From contig JAPWDM010000061.1 in the NCBI GenBank assembly GCA_035578155.1, forward strand, positions 124,001 through 188,000: a DNA stretch of 64,000 nt, given 5' to 3'. This document shows, piece after piece, positions 56,958 through 64,000 of this stretch. The notes beneath the pieces were generated by a model that did no database searches, had not been told where the DNA came from, and saw nothing but the letters and a program-made list of their open reading frames with translations. This stretch comes from Brachynemurus nebulosus. Its lineage: Eukaryota; Arthropoda; Insecta; Neuroptera; Myrmeleontidae. Position numbers and translations under genes: made by a program. How positions within the stretch are numbered: the stretch's first letter is position 1; each line of letters begins with the position of its first letter.

Positions 56958-57210
56958 AACAAAACCTTCTGCGCTGCAGAATTTACTGGAGCAAATAGCT
57001 TGCGGGTGTATAAAAAGTTATTATGGAAATTGCGGCTGTAGAAAATTATAGGAATTAGCTGCTCCATGTTCTGCAAAGAATGTATTAGCCTAAATTGTGA
57101 AAACACGGATGTTCCAGAAGTTACGGAAGAAGATGTCCAAAACGATGTTGATGAAGATATTGATATTGAATTCGAAAACATTGGGGAAAAATATAATATG
57201 ATAGATATAT
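56958..57210 (+). pseudogene. Cysteine-rich (CXC/tesmin-like) C-terminal gene fragment
   Basis: Plus-strand translation gives TTKPSALQNLLEQIACGCIK then SYYGNCGCRKL and a stop. A 2-nt insertion follows, after which GISCSMFCKECISLNCENTD and VPEVTEEDVQNDVDEDIDIE are read. The spacing CxC...CxCRK..G..C...C..C....C resembles Cys-rich CXC-type motifs found at the C-terminus of many insect proteins, followed by an acidic tail. The acidic tail is also present, inverted, in the other arm (about 56870-56920). Thus the foldback appears to have captured the 3' end of a gene. Parent gene unknown; this copy is frameshifted. Confidence 0.5.
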
Positions 57211-57902
57211 GTAATTTTAAAAAAATTAGAACAATTTAAAATTGTTTTATACCTAAGATTATATGAGTACCAAATTTTTTAACAATTATACTTTTGTCGT
57301 TATCTCTGATAAAGCAGAAATAATTTTTGTACTCAATAAAAATAATTTTTGCGTGTAAAAATTACAAATAACTTGGTATAAAAGTAAAAAGTAATAAAAT
57401 TGTAATAAAAAAGTAGGTAACTTTGAACGACTGTATCTCAGCCACTTTTTATAGAAAATATTTTTATCGGTGACCATTCTGACGGGAACTGCATCAGTTT
57501 TTTTTTTTGTGAACCAATCCCTATACCTAAATTCACTCAGAAAAAAGTGCTGTACAAAAATTAAAAAAAAAGAAAAATTGAGAAATTTCCGCTTTTTTTA
57601 AATAGTTTTTTTGACATATTTTGTTGAGAAAAGAGTTTTTTGAATTCATAAAGTACCATATCGATAGAAAATTTGATTCTTTACAAAAAATCATATCAGA
57701 TGTATTTACGAAATATGCATAGTTTTTGAGTTATAGTTAAAAAACTTAAGAGTCCATAACTTTACGCCGTAAAACCCACGCCTAAATTTAATAGCACTTT
57801 GCGAATTTATTATCTTGGGGGTACATATGAAGCAATAAAACACCTGTTACGAATTAATTCCTTTTCCCCCTGTTTCTTTGTACATAGTCAATAGCCTATT
57901 AT

Positions 57903-58508
57903 GAGATATTCCGATTACATTAATAAAATGTAATTAATTTTTTTCACCAATTATTAGGTTCAAGTAATATTGGTTGAAAAATTAATTAGGTTCCATGAGG
58001 ATAGCATGTCAACCAAAAAATTTATTGAAAGAGTTTAATGTAATATAGGTAAAATTGTTCTGGTAAAGTGATCCCATTAATTGGTGTGTAAAAAAATGTT
58101 TAAAAGAATTCTGAGAATTTTCAAATAATTTCGAGATTATTCAATTTTGGTACCTTATGTAAAGACAAGAAAAAAATTTTTATTGTAGATTAATTAATGG
58201 GCCTAGTTGACTAATTATAGCAAATTTGTGATCCATTAAATTTGTCATATTTATTAAATGTTGAACTCTAGATGAACTGAAAAATTAAAGATTAATTTTG
58301 ATGTGATATATACCTACGATTAGTCACATATCCATTACTATTAATTTATTTGAGTGGCTCAAACGGTTTTAAAAAGAAAAGAATTAAAGTTTGAAGAAGA
58401 CATTGCGCCAATGCGTGTCGGCGTAAGCAAAAGCGACTTGAGCTCACTTGAACCTAAAAATTGGAGAAAAAAATTAATTACATTTTATTAATGTTATCGG
58501 AATATCTC
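57903..58508. mobile_element. MITE (family I), 606 bp, ~40-bp TIRs
   Basis: Termini gagatattccgattacat and, inverted, gagatattccgataacat continue together for about 40 bp into taatttttt. Present only in the right arm of the foldback; the left arm has aaaattataggctatt at this point. Target duplication is probably TA but ambiguous. Non-coding. Confidence 0.75.
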
Positions 58509-58759
58509 ATAATTTTGATTTATTTTTAAATTATAAACAAACGCCCACAGGTATAAAAAAAAAGAAAAATAAATTGTAAAAAATATTTTGTGCATCTCAT
58601 TCTTTGGTGCACCCCATTTCGAAGAGATGGGAGAGATGTGTAAGCAATATGTGCTTGAAAGCAAACACATTTGGCTTGCTATTGATAATATGTATGCATA
58701 TTCCTGTCTCACTTTCAACGTTCTAGTGAGAAGGGTGAGAAGTATGTAGCCAACATGGC

Positions 58760-59098
58760 CAGGGCCGGACCTAGAGTTATAAGGAGGGGGGGAAAATTTT
58801 CCTGTTGGCGCCCCTCGCAGCAAGAAAATTTTTACCTGGATGATGACAAAAAAGTCACCTGGACCCTACCATAAATCGGCACCATTGACCTTTTTTTTTT
58901 TTTTTTGGTCATCACTTACTTACAAATTCACTTTAACTATCACAAATTGTTACTATTCACGTTTTTTTTTTTGCTCATCACTTGCTCCAGGGCCCTATCA
59001 TATATTATGACTGCCGACCTCTTCTTTTTTGTTTTTGGCGCCCCTAAAATCATCCAGGGGGGCACGTGCCCCCGCTGCCCCCCCTAGATCCGGCCCTG
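58760..59098. mobile_element. hAT MITE, 339 bp
   Basis: Ends CAGGGCCGGACCTAGAG and, inverted, CAGGGCCGGATCTAGGG. A perfect 8-bp duplication AACATGGC flanks it (58752-58759, 59099-59106). Non-coding. Confidence 0.9.
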
Positions 59099-59439
59099 AA
59101 CATGGCTATACATATACTTCCACTTACGCCGATACGAATTGGCCCATTGCAATGTGTATAGCCTGTGGTGCTTCTAACCCTAGGGTTTAGGAATAGATGC
59201 ACTTTTTAACTTAATCGCTGTTGAATGATTTTCACGAAGTGTTTTATACCGGTTAGAATTTCTTTACACAGATAGTATATGCACCCACGAAACAAAAATG
59301 AACAGCCTGATAGTGCAACCTCGGAAACAAAAACGTCCAAGATTTTTGAAAATACAATAAAATGAAAAAAACCATAAAATGAAGTAAACCACTTGAAATT
59401 TTCACAAGAAACTTTAAACACTTATTGAAGTGAGAAAAA

Positions 59440-59700
59440 GGAATTTTTTGTGTGCTGGCTGGAATTCGGATTGGCTCGGCTAGTTTCTTTAACCAGACAC
59501 ATTGGATGCCCAGAAGTAGGATTTTCGGGCGTTTTTTGTCAAAAAAATAAGTTTTCTGTCAGAATTAAACAACTATTCAAATTTTTTTTACACCGTTGGA
59601 AAAACGAGGAATAATTACATATGACAAGTTTTTAAACTATTACTTTACGTAAATTAATTTCAGAGAAAAATTAAGAAATTTGCTTGAAATTGATTAAAAA
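59440..59700 (-). repeat. Diverged family B body fragment
   Basis: Complement resembles the family B order: gcaaaaaa-type tract, acaccgttggaaaaacg, and a ctcggctagtttctttaacc stretch. Strongly diverged and without termini. Confidence 0.4.
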
Positions 59701-62342
59701 ATTTCCAAAGTGACATTTGTTGTCTTTTTTCATTATACGGATAAACTATCTCCATTTCAATTTTCAAAATGGTACATTTTCAAAAAGGAAGCTTTTTGAG
59801 TGATATGTAATGAAAAAAATTTTTTAACCAAGGCAATCGACGATATATGTCTATCTTGCTCAATCACACAATATTTATAGGTATGTTTGTTTCAAGTTGT
59901 TTTTTTTTTTAAACCGCTGGATACTATTGGAAGACGTCATGACAATTTGAAATTAATTATGTGTGCATTCTCACAATAAATCTCGTCAGAATCAGACGCA
60001 AGACGTAAGGCCTTCTATAGAAACATTATTTTTTTGTCAGGCAAAGTTTTCCTACAAGCTTATTTTTCGTGATATACAAAATTCGAGGTTAAATGGTTCA
60101 CCCTGTATATATTTTAAATTGTCCTCAAAATGTTAAGCAAAAATTTATATTTTTAACTAAAAAAAGTTTTATGAAAAAGTTTTTAAAACGTTACAGAACG
60201 TTTATTGTCCGCAAAAGAATGCGTTTATACTTTCCAGCCGTCATACTGAAGACATTATTGTGTAGGGTCAATTTTGCCACTTATATTTGAAAAGCAGGGT
60301 TCATAATTTTTAATTTGAGTTATTGTAGACCTATTTTAAGTAATACCAATTTTGGACAGCATGGGCTCTCTTGTTCAGAAAGAATGCCCCATATGTATAA
60401 TTTAGATATATTAGATGTAATAAGGTGATAAAAATATAATATCAATTACATATTATATTCGTTGTTATTTTTAACCATGTTCCACCAAATACAAACTTTT
60501 GTATTTATAATATGTTAGAGCAGACTCTCAGATGATTATATAATATTTATTTGGTTGGTGTATCTCCAGTGGTTCATGTAAAAAACTACCCTTAAATAAT
60601 AAATATAGTGTTTTACACTTCTGAAAAATAATCAAAAAATATAAAAAAATACTAGATATCGAGCTGATTGATATCTATTTTTTGGCGTTCGATTCATTCA
60701 AATATCTATCATAGTTTCTGAGAAAAAAGAAAATATCGTTAGGGTTGTTACCCCCATATCTCCCTTATAAGTGAGAGCAGAGATCTAAAATCACGGGTAT
60801 CAGTACTTTGAGCAAAGAAGCAATATTTAAAAAGTTAAACTATGTCCAATGACGTCAGTGCAATTTTCATATGGTAAGTCTGCTAGACCCCAATGACGTA
60901 TATGGACTAGTCATTTTGTTAGATGATCTGAAGCCAAGCACTGGTGTCCCTACTGTCACTTTTTTAGTAGTGTGTGTGTTGTTTGCATTGACAAAATATC
61001 TGCATCTTGTTTTATTTTACATGTGTGTTAAGAGTGTTCAACCAAAAATCTCCAAAAACAACGTTTACTAGAAACAATTTTGAGGCTTTATTTTAACTTA
61101 AAAAATTAAAATAAAAACATAATTCGGTAGAAAAAAGATTGTAATTTTTCGGATGGTCATTGATTTTTAAAAGTTAAATCATTTTAATTACAAAAAATTG
61201 CTCTAAACATCACCATCTTTGAAATAGTAGAAACAAAACTGAAGCTTTAGTATTTACTTAAAAAATTTGATTCTTTTTTTAAAAATTGCGTAAATACCTT
61301 CTCTTTTTCGGATGGTCATTTAAAAACCATTTACATTAAAACTGACCTTAAAAAAAATTAAAAACCTTAAAAATTACCAAAATCGGTTTGAATATTTCAA
61401 ATTAAGTTTAGTTTTAACAGATGGCAGTGAGTTCGTTATAATATTTGTAATTTTTACTATAGGGACATAATATTTACAATTTTTATGAAAAAATGAATTT
61501 GTGTTCATTTTTGCTGGGATTCTCAACATAAATATAATTGATTAAAATATATACATGGGTTACTACACGACCAAGTTTTAAAATTATTATTATGTTTGAT
61601 TTGATTACAAAAATCCCAATTATTATTATCAGGTGATGGGGCAGTTGGAAATAACTGAGAATTTTGAAAAGATTTTTGTTCATTTGTGCTATACATCATA
61701 AACCACAAAAGGTTTCTTATTTGAAATTTGGAAGGATCAAAATTTTTGGAAAAATAAAATGGAAGAAAAACTTATTGAATTGTATGACTCTAAATTATTA
61801 CCCGAAATATTAGACCCACGGCATACACAAAAACTTAAAATTTGTGACTAATTTTTATTTTTTATTTTTCTTGTAAGGAAAATTGTATTTTCATATAATA
61901 ACACCCATTGTAAAATTTATTCAATTTTATTGTAAATACTATAATATTTTTTATAATATAATAATACTTTATAAAAGAAATGGGGCGCTCTAACCCAACA
62001 GTTGACGCTGAAAACGTTTTGGAGTTAAAAGTTTAAAGTTAACATTTTGTGTGTAAGTTTATTATTATTATTTCTCATTCTTTATTAAAATTATATAAGA
62101 AGGACACAATTAATGAAAATATTTTAGCAAAAGATTCTTCAAAAATTTTTCAGGTCAAGATCAACACTCAGACCAAATTTCTAGTTTCTAGCACTAGCAG
62201 AAGTTCTCTAACAAAATAACCATTTATTTGGAAATATAAAATATTTGTTTTTTAAAAAAAAAATCAACAACCTTTTTTTCATTCATTTGTGTTACTATAG
62301 TATTAACTGGTATTAATAATAATACATACACGCATACATATA
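59701..62342. other. No gene recognised
   Basis: AT-rich with scattered short frames that show no motifs. A tttttcggatggtcatt segment is duplicated (about 61145 and 61305). Confidence 0.4.
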
Positions 62343-63843
62343 CAGGCTGGAAACAGATTTATCGAACATAGGGCAAGTATAGTGAGAAATTTTTCTCAGG
62401 ATCAATGTGATCTCTGACACTTTTTGATCAATAATATATATTTCATTTTTAAATCGTGTTACCATGGATCTGCAATATTTTTGTGTTTGTCAGATTAAAA
62501 ATACAAATTTATTGCGAATTTATCTCTTGCAAGAAAAAGAAGAAAGCTGGAATGACAAATTAAGGTTCATTATGCTACCGAACAAAAAAATTCAGCTTGT
62601 CTCATGATGTTTGGCGGGCAATAGTTATCGTGAAACACGTGAATTATTTAGTGTGTTTTACGAAAATAGACAAGTCCCCAGTATAAGTACTATAAAACAC
62701 ATTGTAGATCAATTTCGTATCACGAGTTGTGTAAATAGTGCTTGTTTAAGACCACAAAATGATCTAAGAAACATTAATGAAGATTTGGAGATGGATGTTT
62801 TAGCTGATTTTGATCTAAATCCCAATACAAGCTTCAGAACAGTTGCTAAAGAGAAAAATATTAGCCATACTAATGTACACAGAATTTTGAAAAAAGCAAA
62901 TTTACTCTGCATCCAAGTATAAACATTTGCATGAATTTTTCCCTGAAGATTCGGATGTGAGATAATTAATAATGAGCAAATCAAATCTAGATCCTGATTT
63001 TTTGAAATTTTTGTATTTTACCAACGAATGTACACTTACTTTACAACAATATCCCAATTTCCAAAACTGCAGGTATTGGGCAACCGAAAACCCACATGTT
63101 TATGTAGATTGTCACACGCAGTATTGACAACAGCTGAATGTATGGACAGGAATTTTGGAAGGCAATATTATAGGATCATCTTTTATGAATGGAGCACTTA
63201 CGGGCGATAAATACCTTCAGTTAATAAACGGCATTGATCCAACAATCGAAGCTGTGGTAAATGGTGAAAACAATATAGTTTGGTTTAAATTCGATGGAGC
63301 ACTTGGACATTATTATAGATCAGTTTTTTTAAATCAGCATTTTCAAAATGCTTAAAGTGGACGTGGGAGCGCAATTAAGTGGCTCCACATTCTCTCGATT
63401 TACCGCTAAATAATTTATTTCTTTGAGATCACTTAAAAAGCAAAATTTACACATCAAGGTCCCACCCAAATACGCAGTCTCTGCAAGGTATTATTGTAGC
63501 AGCCTATTTTAATATCACTACCAACAAAAAAACTAAATATTCGCAATGAATTTTACAATAAATTGGGATATTTTTTAGCGGTTAATGGAGAAAAGTTTGA
63601 ACATTTAATTTAATAAAAGTAATAATAGTATTTATTTATAACAATTAGTTTGTTTACTTTTAATTTTTAATTTTATTTCAATAAACCATAAAAAAAAATA
63701 TATCTATGTCATTTTATTCTAATAAACGGCGTAATAGAAGTACACAGTTATAATGTTTTTTAACACTAGCATATTACATTAATGATCCATACAAAATCTT
63801 CCATTTTATTTGCCCTATGTTGAATAAATCTGTTTCCACTTTG
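62343..63843 (+). mobile_element. Mariner-type transposon (1.5 kb), inactive
   Basis: Ends CAGGCTGGAAACAGATTTAT and, inverted, CAAAGTGGAAACAGATTTAT, both continuing to AACATAGGGCAA. TA lies on both sides. It encloses the transposase pseudogene. Confidence 0.85.
62590..63540 (+). pseudogene. Mariner-type transposase with N-terminal HTH, multiply broken
   Basis: The N-terminal part (62611-62922) reads AGNSYRETRELFSVFYENRQ, SISTIKHIVDQFRITSCV and NPNTSFRTVAKEKNISHTNV...HRILKK. This is the paired helix-turn-helix region typical of mariner-like transposases common in insects. A frameshift near 62915 follows. Then PDFLKFLYFTNECTL, YWATENPHVY, a stop, VWTGILEGNIIGSSFMNGAL and IVWFKFDGALGHYY can be read. 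The first catalytic Asp is replaced (FTNEC where FTDEA is usual), and the second is kept (FKFDGALGHY). After another shift SLDLPLNNLFL, a stop in place of Trp, and DHLKSKIY mark the third catalytic block, with Asn where an acidic residue belongs. The copy cannot be functional. Confidence 0.8.
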
Positions 63844-63845
63844 TA

Positions 63846-64000
63846 TATATTTGCACAAAACATATGCATTTTTATGGTATTGCATAAAATGGATACAAAT
63901 TATCAAATTTTAATCAAAAATTTTTCTAAAGTTCTTTTAGGTCAAAACCTACACTTATATACTAAATTTTAAATTTCTAGTACTAGCAGAAATACCCTAA
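63846..64000. other. No feature recognised
   Basis: A segment near 63940 (aggtcaaaacctacac...tttctagtactagcagaa) resembles 62150-62205, on the other side of the mariner element, so the flanks may belong to one local repeat. Confidence 0.4.

Larger units (their letters stand above)
53796..58639. mobile_element. Foldback element with three nested insertions
   Basis: Ends ACATCTCTCCCATCTCTTCG (53796) and its complement (ending 58639). The two arms are collinear inverted copies: gtgcaccaaagaatg, gtacctgtgggcgtttgt, cgcaaagtgctattaaattt, ccgataaaaatatttt-type blocks, and an acidic coding tail near the centre (about 56870-56920 and 57120-57190). Removing the family A copy (53879-55540), the solo LTR (56133-56714) and the MITE (57903-58508) leaves about 2 kb of near-palindromic sequence. 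Confidence 0.8.

Noticed and set aside
61483..61708. Two overlapping minus-strand frames near 61.6 kb
   Set aside because: Ile/Asn-rich, no motif, no conservation within the window.

Overview
The window is AT-rich eukaryotic DNA, almost certainly from an arthropod and probably an insect. The evidence is a mixture of Tc1/mariner, pogo/Tigger, hAT, Helitron/Helentron, Penelope, LINE and Gypsy-type elements, long (TA)n microsatellites, CCTAA-type (insect telomere-like) runs, and no bacterial-style operons. I see no complete conserved host gene. The one intact, typical coding region is a Tc1-like transposase (1912-2946) inside a complete element. Everything else that codes is a decayed transposon gene, an unidentified orphan ORF, or an unproven exon candidate.

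Layout. 0-5.6 kb: integrase remnant, a large inverted repeat around (TA)n, the intact Tc1 element, a long repeat copy, and a Gypsy gag pseudogene that this copy truncates. 5.6-12.8 kb: two inverted copies of a repeat carrying an unidentified ~125-aa ORF with its own TATA box, a Penelope GIY-YIG remnant, and the first copy of a 2-kb TIR repeat. 12.8-21 kb: gag-like pseudogene, small TIR elements nested in one another, the 2-kb TIR element with a hAT MITE inside, and three orphan reading frames on the minus strand. 21-26 kb: clustered fragments of the dominant repeat, one split by a 5'-truncated LINE with a hairpin-rich 3' region. 26-35 kb: mostly sparse, with MITEs, a CpG-dense block near 30.1 kb and an unidentified minus-strand ORF near 32.3 kb. 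35-45 kb: decayed Tigger-like transposase, a short Helitron, hAT and TTAA-type MITEs, and a 265-bp tandem repeat. 45-53 kb: microsatellite-bearing repeats and two foldback elements. 53.8-58.6 kb: a foldback element loaded with three later insertions. 62.3-63.8 kb: a dead mariner-type element.

The dominant repeat (here called family A; about ten copies or fragments) has the architecture of a DINE-1/HINE (non-autonomous Helentron): asymmetric terminal inverted repeats starting AGTCGAATTTT, a variable (TA)n block near the 5' end, about four diverged ~160-bp tandem monomers, and a 3' terminal hairpin ending CACGGCG, inserted in T-runs. Comparing the two arms of the 53.8-58.6 kb foldback gives a paralogous empty site for one copy, and similar empty/filled comparisons fix the limits of a solo LTR, a Tigger MITE and a hAT MITE. 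Family letters (A-I) are labels used only in this annotation.
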